The notes beneath the pieces were generated by a model. The model was not told the DNA's origin, searched no databases, and saw only the letters and a program-made list of their open reading frames with translations. The position numbers and the translations under genes were made by a program. A stretch of DNA of 64,000 nt from Nostoc linckia FACHB-104 (GTDB lineage: Bacteria > Cyanobacteriota > Cyanobacteriia > Cyanobacteriales > Nostocaceae), in contig NZ_JACJQJ010000003.1 of the NCBI RefSeq assembly GCF_014696615.1, forward strand, positions 1 to 64,000, written 5' to 3'. Below are positions 32,081 through 40,990 of the stretch, piece after piece (positions within the stretch are counted from its first letter, which is position 1; each line of letters begins with the position of its first letter).

Positions 32081-33232
32081 CTATGTTCTCTGCAATCTCT
32101 GTAAAACCTGCCTTAAAACGATCGCAGTCCAATCTAGATCTGCTGTGGTTGTTTCCCGTCCCAATGTCAACCGAATTCCGCCCAAAGCAGCTTTTTCTGA
32201 ATAACCCATTGCTAAAAGTATTGGGCTAGGGCTAAGTTTCCCACTATGACAAGCTGCACCAGCACTGATACCAATTCCTGCTAAATTTAATTGCCGGACT
32301 ATAGTTTTACCGCTGAGTTTTTCGCCATCAGCAGATTCTAAGCAAAAACTCAGGTGATGGGGTAAGCGATGCTCAAAATCCCCTGTGGGAATTAAACCAG
32401 GTATATCGCTTAATTGAGCAAATAAGCGATCGCGTAATTTAATTAATCGTGGTGTTTCTAGAGAAATTTCTTGCGCTGCGAGTTCAGCAGCTACGCCAAA
32501 ACCAGCAATGACAGGTGTAGCTTGTGTTCCAGAACGTAGCCCCCTTTCTTGTCCTCCACCACCAAACAAGGGTATTAAGTCTACACCAGGACGCACATAC
32601 AAAGCGCCCGCACCTTGCGGCCCATATATTTTATGACTTGATAAACTCAGTAAATCTACAGGCAATCTTTCTAAATCAATAGGTAAACGACCTGCAACTT
32701 GTACAGCATCAGTGTGAAATAATACTCCGTGATTACGGGCAATAGTTCCCAGTTCGGCGATCGCTTGGACTGTACCAACTTCACTTTGTCCGTAAATTAT
32801 CGACACCAAAACGGTGTTAGGACGCAATGCGGCTGTTAAATCTTGGGGGTTCACTCTACCTTTTGCATCGACTGGTAAACGAGTAACTTCCCAACCCCAC
32901 ATTTCCAGCAACCGCACCGTTTCCGAAATTGCCGAATGTTCCACACTAGAAATAATCATGTGTTGTGGCACAGCATACAATCGAGCCACACCCATAATTG
33001 CTAAATTATCTGCCTCAGTGCCACCAGAGGTAAAGACAATTGATTCTGGAACCGCAGCGTTGATTAATCCCGCCACTTGGATTCTGGCTTGTTCCAAAAT
33101 CGTCGCTGCCCGGTTTCCCCACTCATGTAAGCTAGAAGGATTGCCCCACTGTTGAGCAAGAACTTTTTCCATAACTGCGATCGCTTCAGAGCGAGTGGGA
33201 GTAGTGGCACTGTAATCTAGATATATTTGCAT
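32081..33232 (-). CDS. Cysteine desulfurase (NifS/IscS-like)
   Basis: A 383-residue class V aminotransferase-fold enzyme. It shows IYLDYSATTPTR, VFTSGGTEADNLAI, His99 (SSVEHSAI), the pyridoxal-phosphate lysine in SLSSHKIYGPQGAGALYV (Lys201), GGQERGLRSGTQ, and the active-site loop SAGAACHSGKLSPSPIL (Cys328). It moves sulfur from cysteine for iron-sulfur clusters and other sulfur carriers in the cytoplasm. The short group I layout with the CHSG loop fits NifS/IscS rather than SufS; it is not beside nif or isc scaffold genes, so I do not assign a specific symbol. Upstream lies a short TAATGGG heptamer tract. Confidence 0.92.
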   Translation of the reverse strand: MQIYLDYSATTPTRSEAIAVMEKVLAQQWGNPSSLHEWGNRAATILEQARIQVAGLINAAVPESIVFTSGGTEADNLAIMGVARLYAVPQHMIISSVEHSAISETVRLLEMWGWEVTRLPVDAKGRVNPQDLTAALRPNTVLVSIIYGQSEVGTVQAIAELGTIARNHGVLFHTDAVQVAGRLPIDLERLPVDLLSLSSHKIYGPQGAGALYVRPGVDLIPLFGGGGQERGLRSGTQATPVIAGFGVAAELAAQEISLETPRLIKLRDRLFAQLSDIPGLIPTGDFEHRLPHHLSFCLESADGEKLSGKTIVRQLNLAGIGISAGAACHSGKLSPSPILLAMGYSEKAALGGIRLTLGRETTTADLDWTAIVLRQVLQRLQRT

Positions 33233-33248
33233 ATCAAGGAAATGAGGA

Positions 33249-33275
33249 CTGGGTAATGGGTAATGGGTAATTGGA
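33249..33275. repeat. Short TAATGGG heptamer tract
   Basis: About three to four units of the TAATGGG/TAATTGG heptamer seen at 17261-17438, just upstream of the cysteine desulfurase. Confidence 0.6.
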
Positions 33276-33453
33276 ACAAAGAAGACAGGAGAAAAATAAT
33301 TTAATAACTCTTAACTCTTGACCAATAACTAATGAAAAAAATGATTCATCTACTTTCCCCAGTTCATAATGACTAGTATCCCTGAATTTGCACAACCTCC
33401 ATTAAGTTTAAAATTCTTCGGGCCATCTTTCCTTTGTGCTAATTATTTTTTTC

Positions 33454-34923
33454 CTAACAGCGTTGCAACTGTGTTAACAAAATTACAACTTCATCAATTG
33501 CTTGGCGCAAATTTCTAACTGGTTGTTCGCTTTGATTTACCATAATACTGAAAACCAAAGGCTCATACTTAGCCCCATTGACATATCCCGATAGGGAGAC
33601 TGCACCAGTTAATGTTCCGGTTTTTGCTTGTACAATTCCTTCTGCAGGAGTGTTGCGAAAGCGATTTTTTAAAGTACCACTTTTCCCCGCCACTGGTAAG
33701 GAAGCGCGATAAATAGCTGCACTTGGTGTTTTGGCTATTAAACGCAAAGTTTGTACTAAAGCTTCAGGAGATATTAAGTTGCGGCGTGATAACCCAGAAC
33801 CATCTACTAACAAATAAGTTGTAGGATCAACTCCTAATTGGGTTAAGCTCTTTTTAAGAACTTCTAAGCCAGTATCAGCAGTATTTTGATTCTGAACTCG
33901 CGGCTGTTTAATAGCTAATGCTCTTAGCAATGCCTCTGCATAAAGATTATTACTATCCTCAAGAGTTACTTTGATTAATTCAGATAAAGGTGGCGAATCT
34001 ATTGCAGCGATTTCCTGTTGATTACTTCCACCGTTTAGTACTAATGTTTGTCCTAAAGTAATGTTCTGCTTTGCTAATACAGTCCGGAAACTACGTAAAA
34101 AGTAATAATTAGGGTCAACTACAGGTAAGGTAGCTAAATAAGGTTGAGCATCTTGTGATAATTGCCCTTGTATGCGTAATACTGTTCCTGTTAAATCGCG
34201 GGTAATATTAATATTATTCGGTTGATTTTTGTTGACTGTAGTTGATTGATTAACTATCCGCCACCTTGCCGCTTCATTAGCATCATTCCAAACAATTTTT
34301 AAAGGTTTACCAATAGTTTGGGGGATAAGTTTAATACTAAAAATATTTTCATTTAACATAAAGCTGCCAATGGGCGCACCATAATCTGATTGCACATCTT
34401 CCCATTGCCAAGTTGAGTTAACTATATCTCCTTGAATATAACTATCATCGGCAATTAATTGCTTAATTTGAGTAATACCTTTTTTTTGCAATTGCTGGGC
34501 TAATGCTTGTAATTGAGTATTTCCCAAGCTAGGATCTCCTCTACCAACAACACGCAAAACTCCATTAGCATTCTGATAAATAGAAGTACGAATACGGAAA
34601 TTTGCGCCTAATTGCTGTAAAGCCGCAGCAGTTGTCAAAACTTTTGTATTAGAAGCGGGAGTAAAATATTTTTGAGCATCTCGGCTGTAAAGTGTTTGCC
34701 CAGATGACACAGGTTGTACCAATATTCCCCAGCGTACTCGATTAAATACGGGACGATTGATTACAGTATCTATAGATTTTCCTAGCTGGTTAGGACAAAT
34801 TGCTTTGGTGGTAGATGCTGGTGCTATTGGTGTTGGTGTTTGGGCTGTAGCTGCTTTTTGGGGAATGCTAATCTGAGTACCGACAAACAGTAACATTAAA
34901 CCAACAGTAATTTTTTGATTCAT
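33454..34923 (-). CDS. dacB: D-alanyl-D-alanine carboxypeptidase/endopeptidase (DacB, PBP4 family S13)
   Basis: A ~489-residue penicillin-binding protein. It starts with a signal peptide (MNQKITVGLMLLFVGTQISI, cut near ATAQ). The three S13 motifs are SNTK (in FTPASNTKVLTTAAALQQ), SNN (in LEDSNNLYAEALL) and KTG (in VQAKTGTLTGAVSLSGY), with the long family insertion between the first two. DacB-type enzymes trim or cut peptide cross-links in the periplasm. The start at 34923 is chosen because it gives a clean signal peptide; a second ATG directly before it and a longer frame to 34983 are alternatives. It is a single gene. Confidence 0.9.
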   Translation of the reverse strand: MNQKITVGLMLLFVGTQISIPQKAATAQTPTPIAPASTTKAICPNQLGKSIDTVINRPVFNRVRWGILVQPVSSGQTLYSRDAQKYFTPASNTKVLTTAAALQQLGANFRIRTSIYQNANGVLRVVGRGDPSLGNTQLQALAQQLQKKGITQIKQLIADDSYIQGDIVNSTWQWEDVQSDYGAPIGSFMLNENIFSIKLIPQTIGKPLKIVWNDANEAARWRIVNQSTTVNKNQPNNINITRDLTGTVLRIQGQLSQDAQPYLATLPVVDPNYYFLRSFRTVLAKQNITLGQTLVLNGGSNQQEIAAIDSPPLSELIKVTLEDSNNLYAEALLRALAIKQPRVQNQNTADTGLEVLKKSLTQLGVDPTTYLLVDGSGLSRRNLISPEALVQTLRLIAKTPSAAIYRASLPVAGKSGTLKNRFRNTPAEGIVQAKTGTLTGAVSLSGYVNGAKYEPLVFSIMVNQSEQPVRNLRQAIDEVVILLTQLQRC

Positions 34924-35202
34924 CATATAGTAAGTAAAACTATTAGATGATAATATAGCGTTTCCTAATCTGCTGAGGTACAAATTTATCTGCGTTTATC
35001 CTCTTCCATTCCTGCGGAACGCTACGCGAACGGCGGTTAATTTTTTATTTCTGTACCTCACCAATATGGAAAACCCTATAATACAATTCACAATACTCTG
35101 ATGGAAGCCGTTGCGCGTCTACAAAAATCAAAATTAAAAATTAAAAAAGTCAAATTTTTTTGGTTGTTAAATTGTGGAGAATTGATATTAACATATAGCA
35201 AT

Positions 35203-35240
35203 CAACAGTCAACAGTCAACCGTCAACAGTCAACCGTCAT
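35203..35240. repeat. Heptamer array CAGTCAA/CCGTCAA
   Basis: About five tandem 7-bp units mixing CAGTCAA and CCGTCAA. Confidence 0.8.
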
Positions 35241-35334
35241 CACTCAAATAAAAAGCTCATGATAGCATTTAAATTGCTAATCATGAGCTAAACACTTGAG
35301 TAATTGTGCAATTGAACAAAGGAACGTTTTAGCT

Positions 35335-35361
35335 GATTAGTCAGGTAAACCCTGACTAATC
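35335..35361 (-). terminator. Hairpin after the TerB-like gene
   Basis: A perfect 11-bp stem GATTAGTCAGG / CCTGACTAATC with a 5-base loop, 14 bases beyond the stop codon of the minus-strand gene. No T run follows, so termination is inferred from position and stem strength. Confidence 0.5.
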
Positions 35362-35375
35362 AAATGGCGCAAGAA

Positions 35376-35846
35376 TTATTCTTCATCTTCATACTCCGTT
35401 TCATCATCTTCGCCAAAAATCTCATTAATAATCTGTTGTGCGCGTTTGTCAGAAATATTTAAGTCTTCTTGCAGACTAGAAATATAATCTTGCTCAGAAT
35501 CGGGTATTTCTTCATCAATCCCCACTACCAACAGCGCGGTAATGTAAGCAGCTTCGCAATAATCTTGATCTGGTAAAGAATTGATTGCTTGTTCTAGTAA
35601 ATCCTCTGGTTCTGTTGACTCTAGCAAGCGATAAACTTTGTCTGTCAAGTTTCGGTAGTCTTCATCAGAGTAATTTTCAAATTGGGAAATCCCACCTAGC
35701 ATTTCACTTAAAGCATACTCTTCTTCTATAGTGATGCCTTCGCCATCTGATGCTGCGGACAAAAGTCCAATAACTGCGATCGCAACTTCTGGTTCTAAAA
35801 TTACTGAACTACTAGTACGGCTGTTGCTTACATTGGGTTTAATCAT
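35376..35846 (-). CDS. TerB-like (tellurite-resistance fold) protein
   Basis: A 156-residue acidic protein with a TerB-like helical domain. It shows VAIAVIGLLSAASDGEGITIEEEYALSEMLG, LLEQAINSL, CEAAYITALLVVGIDEEIPDSEQDYISSLQEDLNI, and an acidic Glu/Asp tail. TerB-fold proteins bind metal ions near membranes or in stress responses, but most cyanobacterial ones have no known role and no ter gene cluster is present. The two D-x-[DE]-x4-E patches (SDGEGITIEEE, IDEEIPDSE) resemble the metal-binding sites of TerB. It is monocistronic, ending in a hairpin. Confidence 0.75.
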   Translation of the reverse strand: MIKPNVSNSRTSSSVILEPEVAIAVIGLLSAASDGEGITIEEEYALSEMLGGISQFENYSDEDYRNLTDKVYRLLESTEPEDLLEQAINSLPDQDYCEAAYITALLVVGIDEEIPDSEQDYISSLQEDLNISDKRAQQIINEIFGEDDETEYEDEE

Positions 35847-36029
35847 AATTAACCTTTCAAAATCCAGTGATTGCTGGGCAATTTATCTTTTATTGCTGAT
35901 GGCGCATCTTGGGAAACCAAGAATTTTGTATTTCATACCAGAAATGCTACACACAGCTGCTTGAAAGCTATGGTTCCCACGAAAATCGCAAAAATCACAA
36001 ATGTTGAGATTTTTCTGAAAATTTTTTGC

Positions 36030-36059
36030 AAAAAAAAAGCAGAGGATAAAATCCCCTGC
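36030..36059 (-). terminator. Rho-independent terminator after acetolactate synthase
   Basis: On the minus strand GCAGGGGAT-TTT-ATCCTCTGC forms a 9-bp stem (with one G-U pair that pairs only in the minus-strand RNA) followed by nine T residues. It lies about 64 bases after the acetolactate synthase stop. This is the clearest intrinsic terminator in the window. Confidence 0.8.
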
Positions 36060-36122
36060 ATCTTCAAACGCTTTCCGCGTCTCTAATTGAGAAAGTTCAC
36101 AACTCAGTACTCAGTACTGGAT

Positions 36123-38012
36123 TTATAGTTTCGTCCCGCACTCAGAACAGAAGTTATGGGTGGGTTGGTTTTTAGAGCCGCAGTTGCTACAGTAAACGGG
36201 TTCTGTAGATGTTTTTGGTGATTGCTTGGGTAAGCCAATCATTTGGGCGTTGTTTTTACCTGGGGCTACCATTGGATAGCAGTTTTCATCTCTGGTAACA
36301 CGCACATCTACAACTACAGGGCCATCATGAGCCAGCATTTCGGCGATCGCATCTTGGAGTTCTTCTCGTTTGCGAATCACCATGCCTTTAATACCATAGG
36401 CTTTGGTTAAATACTCGATATCTGGCATTCCTACTTCCATGTTGGAGCAGGAGTAACGCTCACCGTAAAAGGCCTGCTGCCATTGGCGTACCATTCCCTG
36501 CCAACCGTTGTTGAGAATTACAGTCTTGACATTTAGACCGTATTGTGCAAGTGTACCTAATTCTTGCAAACACATCTGGAAACTAGCATCGCCACTGATA
36601 CAGATGACATCTTCATCAGGGAACGCTGCTTTTGCGCCCATCGCTGCAGGTACACCAAAACCCATCGTTCCCAACCCAGCGCTAGAAATCCAGCGTCGGG
36701 GGCCATTTTTGAGGAATTGTGCTGCCCACATTTGATGTTGACCAACATCTGTGGTGTAGAAAGCGTTGGGTGATTGGCGACTGAGTTCGACAATTACCTC
36801 TTGGGGGGAAATGCTATCAGGATACTGGGGTACAACTAGAGGGTAGTCTTCACGCCAACGGTTAATTAGGTTCAACCATTCTTGGTTCTGGTTGGGTTTA
36901 GCTTTTGTACCTGTGTGTTTACAGCGACGCAATAAGTCAACTAAGACATTCCGCACGTCACCAACAATGGGTACTTCTGGAACGCGGTTTTTCCCAACTT
37001 CGGCGGGGTCGATGTCGATGTGAATGACTTTCGCTTTGGAAGCAAATTCATCTAACTTCCCGGTTACCCGGTCATCAAATCTCGCACCTACACAAATCAG
37101 CAAGTCACAATCAGTGACAGCAAAGTTAGCGTAGGCTGTGCCATGCATCCCCAACATACCCAAAGCGAGGGGATGATGTTCGTCAAAAATCCCAATTCCC
37201 ATCAAAGTGGTAGTTACAGGGATATTGAATAACTCAGCTAGTTCCTTAACTTCTTCGTGTGCCCCAGATGCGATCGCACCACCACCGACATACAATAGCG
37301 GTCGGCGGCTTTCGCTAATTAACTGAATTGCCGCATTGATTTGACGGGGATTTCCCTTAACAGTGGGACGATAGCCGCGTAATTTTACAGAACCAGGTTC
37401 TACTGGTACATAGTCAAATTCTTCTAAGGCTACATCTTTAGGCACATCAATTAACACTGGCCCTGGTCTGCCGGTGCTAGCAATGTGGAATGCTTCTGCC
37501 ACAATGCGGGCCATATCTTTCGGGTCACGCACTACATAAGAGTGTTTGACAATTGGTAGGGTAATACCGTAAATATCAGTTTCTTGAAATGCATCTGTAC
37601 CAATTGCGGCCCGTGGTACTTGTCCAGTCACCACAATCATGGGGATTGAGTCCATGTAGGCGGTAGCGATACCTGTGACCAAGTTAGTCGCCCCTGGGCC
37701 AGAAGTACCAAAACACACTCCTACCTTACCTGTAGCACGGGCGTAGCCATCAGCCGCATGAGAAGCGCCTTGTTCGTGGCGCACAAGAATATGCTTAATA
37801 CCACTTGTGGCTTCCACCTTGTACAGGTCATCGTAAATTGGCAAAATTGCGCCACCGGGATAACCAAAAATATACTCAACACCGTGACGCTGGAGGCTGT
37901 CCAAGAGGGCGAACCCACCGGAGGCCCGTTGCGGCGTTACCACAGTCTTGATTGTATTAGGCTGGGTGTGATTCTCGGTTTGGGGGGGACTGATTCGGGA
38001 AGGCGATCGCAC
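36123..38012 (-). CDS. ilvB: Acetolactate synthase large subunit with C-terminal zinc ribbon
   Basis: A ~629-residue thiamine-diphosphate enzyme making acetolactate or acetohydroxybutyrate in branched-chain amino acid synthesis. The N-domain has [12 protein letters not shown] and the catalytic Glu in [21 protein letters not shown], followed by [14 protein letters not shown]. The C-domain has the thiamine-diphosphate motif [18 protein letters not shown] with [12 protein letters not shown]. Unusually, the last ~25 residues add a zinc ribbon, [20 protein letters not shown], with two CxxC pairs 11 residues apart; typical synthases end about 30-40 residues earlier. GTG 38012 is preferred over TTG 38018 by AGAGG seven bases before it. 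The small regulatory subunit is not nearby. Confidence 0.93.
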   Translation of the reverse strand: MRSPSRISPPQTENHTQPNTIKTVVTPQRASGGFALLDSLQRHGVEYIFGYPGGAILPIYDDLYKVEATSGIKHILVRHEQGASHAADGYARATGKVGVCFGTSGPGATNLVTGIATAYMDSIPMIVVTGQVPRAAIGTDAFQETDIYGITLPIVKHSYVVRDPKDMARIVAEAFHIASTGRPGPVLIDVPKDVALEEFDYVPVEPGSVKLRGYRPTVKGNPRQINAAIQLISESRRPLLYVGGGAIASGAHEEVKELAELFNIPVTTTLMGIGIFDEHHPLALGMLGMHGTAYANFAVTDCDLLICVGARFDDRVTGKLDEFASKAKVIHIDIDPAEVGKNRVPEVPIVGDVRNVLVDLLRRCKHTGTKAKPNQNQEWLNLINRWREDYPLVVPQYPDSISPQEVIVELSRQSPNAFYTTDVGQHQMWAAQFLKNGPRRWISSAGLGTMGFGVPAAMGAKAAFPDEDVICISGDASFQMCLQELGTLAQYGLNVKTVILNNGWQGMVRQWQQAFYGERYSCSNMEVGMPDIEYLTKAYGIKGMVIRKREELQDAIAEMLAHDGPVVVDVRVTRDENCYPMVAPGKNNAQMIGLPKQSPKTSTEPVYCSNCGSKNQPTHNFCSECGTKL

Positions 38013-38366
38013 TGTCAAACCTCTGAGAATAGCTAAGTTAATGCTTGGATTCTGTAATTAAGATTTCATTTTAATAGAAAAGTTTAATAAAATCCTTATA
38101 TTCATATCTAATTTTCCCATCAGCTTAGGCCATAGGAAGATAATTTGTCTGGAATTTTTGACAAAAGGGATTGGGAATTAGGTATTGGGGACTGGGGACT
38201 GGGTATTAGGGATTGGGTAATTAGAAATAAGAAATGGTAATTAACGATTTTCAACACTAAATAATAGTATTTTCTTAAAATTAACTGTCTTAAAAATATT
38301 GCTAAATAAAAATACTAGATCCTATTCCCCAGTACCCAATCCCTAGTCCCCAGTAACCAGTCCCAA
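38013..38366. other. Intergenic region
   Basis: About 350 bases with the ilvB promoter and the end of the MFS gene. It has GGGACTGGGTATTAGGGATTGGG-like low-complexity near 38175-38220 and its rough complement (CCCCAGTACCCAATCCC) near 38325-38355, which could pair. No gene is seen. Confidence 0.45.
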
Positions 38367-39629
38367 CTAAATCACATCTTGCAATACGCGCCGGGTATTT
38401 TTCCAAGCCCAAACACCTACAGCTGCTACTATTACACTCATAGCTACTAGGACAACACGCAAACCAAGCATATCAGTTAACGGCCCAGTAATTGCTAGTG
38501 GTAAGGACAGGGCAATATTCACCGCATGATTTTGGAAGCCGAATACTTTACCATGCATAGCGGGTGGTGCTTGTTGTTGGATTAAAGTTTGCATCGGTAC
38601 GCCTATTAAGGAAGCACCTACACCCAATAATGCACAAAGTATCAACGCTAATAAAAGGTTGTGGGTAAAAGTAAACACGCCTAAAACTAGCGCCATCAGT
38701 AAAAATCCGATTAAGGGTAAGGGCTTACCGTGCAATTTTACACCCCAGTGTCCCAAAATCCCCGCACCCAAAACCATACCAACTCCTGCTGCGGCTAAGA
38801 AAAAGCCAAACTGCTTTTCTTTTAAGCCAAAGTCGGCTGCTAATCTAATTGTCAGCACTGTTAACGCAGCAAAGACACAATATAAGGTGACAAGTTGCAA
38901 CATGGCATTTAACACCAGGCGGTTTTGCTTGAGATAACGCAAACTCTCTGTAAATTCCAACCACAGATGATTTGAAGCCTGATGCTCATGATTTGGCTTG
39001 TGTTCTTTAAACTTAATCGGCTGCATAATTGCACCCGATAACAGATAAAGCCCACTCACTATCAATTCTTGTCCGTATTCTTCGCCTAGGAAATTTTTCG
39101 CCCAGCTTAACATTGGTTCCCCAATAGCAAAGCCAACTATTAAGGCTCCCATCATTGTGCTGCTAAACAAGGCATTCGCTGCCATTAAATTCTCACGTCT
39201 TACCAACAGAGGAATCGCAGCTTGTTCCGCTGGAGCAAAAAACTGCGTTACTGTTGATATGGCAAATGTTAGTATCAAAAGAATCAGAAACTCTCGTGGT
39301 AAAAACGGAATTAACAACGTTAATAACCCACGTACTATATCTGAGCCAACCATGATTAGCTTTTTAGGAAAGCGGTCAACAAAAATGCCACCCGCAGAAC
39401 CAAACAAAATGGCTGGTACTGTAAAGGACACCATCAATGTTGAGTACATTGAGTTTTCTGCCAATCCTGGTGGCGGTGGGTAGTTTTCCAGCAGGGCAAT
39501 CATCAAAACGAAGAATACCTTATCTGCTAACTGGGAAACCAGTTGCCCAATCCACAGGAGCATAAAAGCACGGTTTTTTAGCAGTGCGCCAAACCCGTTA
39601 TTAACAGCAGCAGGTTCCGTTGGAAACAT
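38367..39629 (-). CDS. MFS transporter
   Basis: A 420-residue major facilitator with about 12 transmembrane helices. It has the N-terminal FMLLWIGQLVSQLADKVFFVLMIALL and the loop-2/3 GSAGGIFVDRFPKKLIMVGSDIVRGLL, resembling the MFS_3/enterobactin-exporter-like (DUF894) group, then PAEQAAIPLLVRRENLMAANALFSS and a central loop before the second half. The substrate cannot be told; members are drug, lipid or siderophore exporters. ATG start. It lies alone, upstream of the hydrolase-like gene. Confidence 0.85.
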   Translation of the reverse strand: MFPTEPAAVNNGFGALLKNRAFMLLWIGQLVSQLADKVFFVLMIALLENYPPPPGLAENSMYSTLMVSFTVPAILFGSAGGIFVDRFPKKLIMVGSDIVRGLLTLLIPFLPREFLILLILTFAISTVTQFFAPAEQAAIPLLVRRENLMAANALFSSTMMGALIVGFAIGEPMLSWAKNFLGEEYGQELIVSGLYLLSGAIMQPIKFKEHKPNHEHQASNHLWLEFTESLRYLKQNRLVLNAMLQLVTLYCVFAALTVLTIRLAADFGLKEKQFGFFLAAAGVGMVLGAGILGHWGVKLHGKPLPLIGFLLMALVLGVFTFTHNLLLALILCALLGVGASLIGVPMQTLIQQQAPPAMHGKVFGFQNHAVNIALSLPLAITGPLTDMLGLRVVLVAMSVIVAAVGVWAWKNTRRVLQDVI

Positions 39630-39830
39630 TTGACACTAAGTAATGGGGACTAGGGTAGATGGGAGTAGGGGAGTGGGAGCAAGGGCAAGGGGCAAGGGGG
39701 CAGGGGGCAGGGAGAATAGGTGTATCCTCACTCTTATCATCTTCCTCATCCCTCATCCTCCTTATTTTTATCGCTCCTTTGGAAAATTTTCCCTATTTCT
39801 CACTCCCCTTTGCCCAGTTTATTTTCCGGA

Positions 39831-40475
39831 CTATTTTTCTTCATAGCGCTTTAATAGCAGATGCACAAAATCAGAGGCACTTAAGCGATCGCTATTTTGG
39901 TACAATCCTAGGGACTGGTCTGTTAATACCCCTTGTACAGTTTGGGGCGATCGCCAAATGGATAAATGGTCTACAGCTGGTTCTGCATAGAAGTTACTTT
40001 GCCCACTACCCAATAAAGACGAACTCCAATGGGTGAAATAATCATGGCTTATCCGGTGAATGGGAAAATCACCCCATAGTGGCACACCCCATCCATCTAC
40101 AGCAATAAAAGCTTTGACTTGACCCCCTAAAAGTTGCCACCAGTGCGCTGCCATAATTGCTCCAACTACACCAGCGCTAAAGCTAATAAAGAACACGGGC
40201 GATTGTAACCTATCCTTTAAGCAATTGTGTAAAAATTGTAAAATTTTAAATGGCGATACGGTCAGTACACCATGTTCCGGAAAAATCAGAAGATTATGTT
40301 CTGGATTTTGAGCAACTGTGCGATCGCCCCTTGGGAGCAGCTCTTCTCTACGAGACGCTCCGCGTAGCTTGCTTCCCCGGAGGGGTACGCTATCGCAATT
40401 TAAATTGAAGCATCCAGAAATAAAACTTTCAGTCAATTCTGGCTCATGGATTCCAGGGCAAATGAATATGTTCAT
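39831..40475 (-). CDS. Alpha/beta-hydrolase-like protein with an in-frame repeat insertion
   Basis: A 214-residue protein. The nucleophile-elbow-like FFISFSAGVVGAIMAAHW, an initial FICPGIHEPELTESFI and a C-terminal histidine-bearing VDHLSIWRSP suggest a small alpha/beta hydrolase; no family name is recalled. Residues about 30-57 (VPLRGSKLRGASRREELLPRGDRT) are not protein-like: they are the in-frame reading of a dispersed Nostocales repeat (GAGACGCTCCGCGTAGC / GCTTCCCCGGAGGGG) at 40320-40395. The reading frame survives, so either the insertion is tolerated in a loop or the gene is decaying. It is single, with an ATG start. Confidence 0.65.
   Translation of the reverse strand: MNIFICPGIHEPELTESFISGCFNLNCDSVPLRGSKLRGASRREELLPRGDRTVAQNPEHNLLIFPEHGVLTVSPFKILQFLHNCLKDRLQSPVFFISFSAGVVGAIMAAHWWQLLGGQVKAFIAVDGWGVPLWGDFPIHRISHDYFTHWSSSLLGSGQSNFYAEPAVDHLSIWRSPQTVQGVLTDQSLGLYQNSDRLSASDFVHLLLKRYEEK
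40320..40395. repeat. Dispersed palindromic repeat inside a coding sequence
   Basis: Contains GAGACGCTCCGCGTAGC and GCTTCCCCGGAGGGGTACGC, pieces of a repeat usually found between genes in heterocystous cyanobacteria. Related fragments (GCTCCGCGTCTACGC, GCGGAACGCTACGCG) occur at about 62386 and 35014. Here it is read in frame by the hydrolase-like gene. Confidence 0.65.
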
Positions 40476-40605
40476 CTATACATAGTCTCTGGGTCATAGC
40501 TAGGGTTTAGCAATGCTCAAACCTACTTGTTATAAATACAACATTAATATTTTAAGCAAACCCTAAGAATTTGGCTCCAGCCAAAAGTGCTGAATTTTAT
40601 TGAAA

Positions 40606-40651
40606 GCGGCTATCCCTCTCCATCCCCTTGTGAATGAAGAGGGATAGCCGC
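40606..40651. repeat. Hairpin 1 with CCATCCCCTTGTG loop
   Basis: A perfect 14-bp inverted repeat GCGGCTATCCCTCT (40606-40619) / AGAGGGATAGCCGC (40638-40651). Its loop begins CCATCCCCTTGTG. A second hairpin 55 bases on has unrelated arms but the same CTCCATCCCCTTGTG stretch. Confidence 0.7.
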
Positions 40652-40705
40652 CCCGCCGCTTGGGGCATAGGGTATAGGGCATTGGTATGGTTCTTCCCCA
40701 TGCCC

Positions 40706-40737
40706 AAAAACTCCATCCCCTTGTGGGTGGAGTTTTT
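40706..40737. repeat. Hairpin 2 with CCATCCCCTTGTG loop
   Basis: Arms AAAAACTCCA (40706-40715) and TGGAGTTTTT (40728-40737) around TCCCCTTGTGGG. With a T5 at the end of each strand it could work as a bidirectional terminator, although no gene ends just before it. Confidence 0.65.
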
Positions 40738-40990
40738 CATGAGGTTTGCTGGCTGTTGGCTGTTGATGTTTAACAACGAACAAAAAAATGTGCAATTTAC
40801 CTAAGCCTTGGTTAATTTAGGTAAATTTTCTTGTCTAGATCCTAACGGCAGAGGTGTGAGAAGCGATGCCTCGTTATGATATTTGTAACTATCCTATCCC
40901 CTGGGGTGGGATTTTATTTTACTCAGCTGGGAAATAATCAATTATTTCTTTGATACTTCTCTCCATTCTGGTTATATTGAGGAACTCACT

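Larger units (their letters stand above)
34927..35375. other. Intergenic region with heptamer array and hairpins
   Basis: About 450 bases. It contains an array of CAGTCAA-type heptamers (35203-35240), an inverted repeat AGCTCATGAT...ATCATGAGCT (35263-35290) and the terminator-like hairpin of the TerB-type gene (35335-35361). The dacB promoter lies toward 34930-35000. Confidence 0.5.
40476..40990. other. Intergenic region with two loop-sharing hairpins
   Basis: About 515 bases upstream of the chelatase gene. Two strong hairpins are listed separately. A 61-codon minus-strand frame here just reads through the hairpins and is not a gene. The chelatase ribosome site (GAGGA) lies at 40980-40984. 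Confidence 0.5.

Noticed and set aside
32081-33232. Cysteine desulfurase considered as nifS of a nitrogenase cluster
   Set aside because: No nif or fdx genes adjacent, so the symbol is not supported.
40610-40795. 61-codon minus-strand frame
   Set aside because: Simply reads through two hairpins and a low-complexity stretch.
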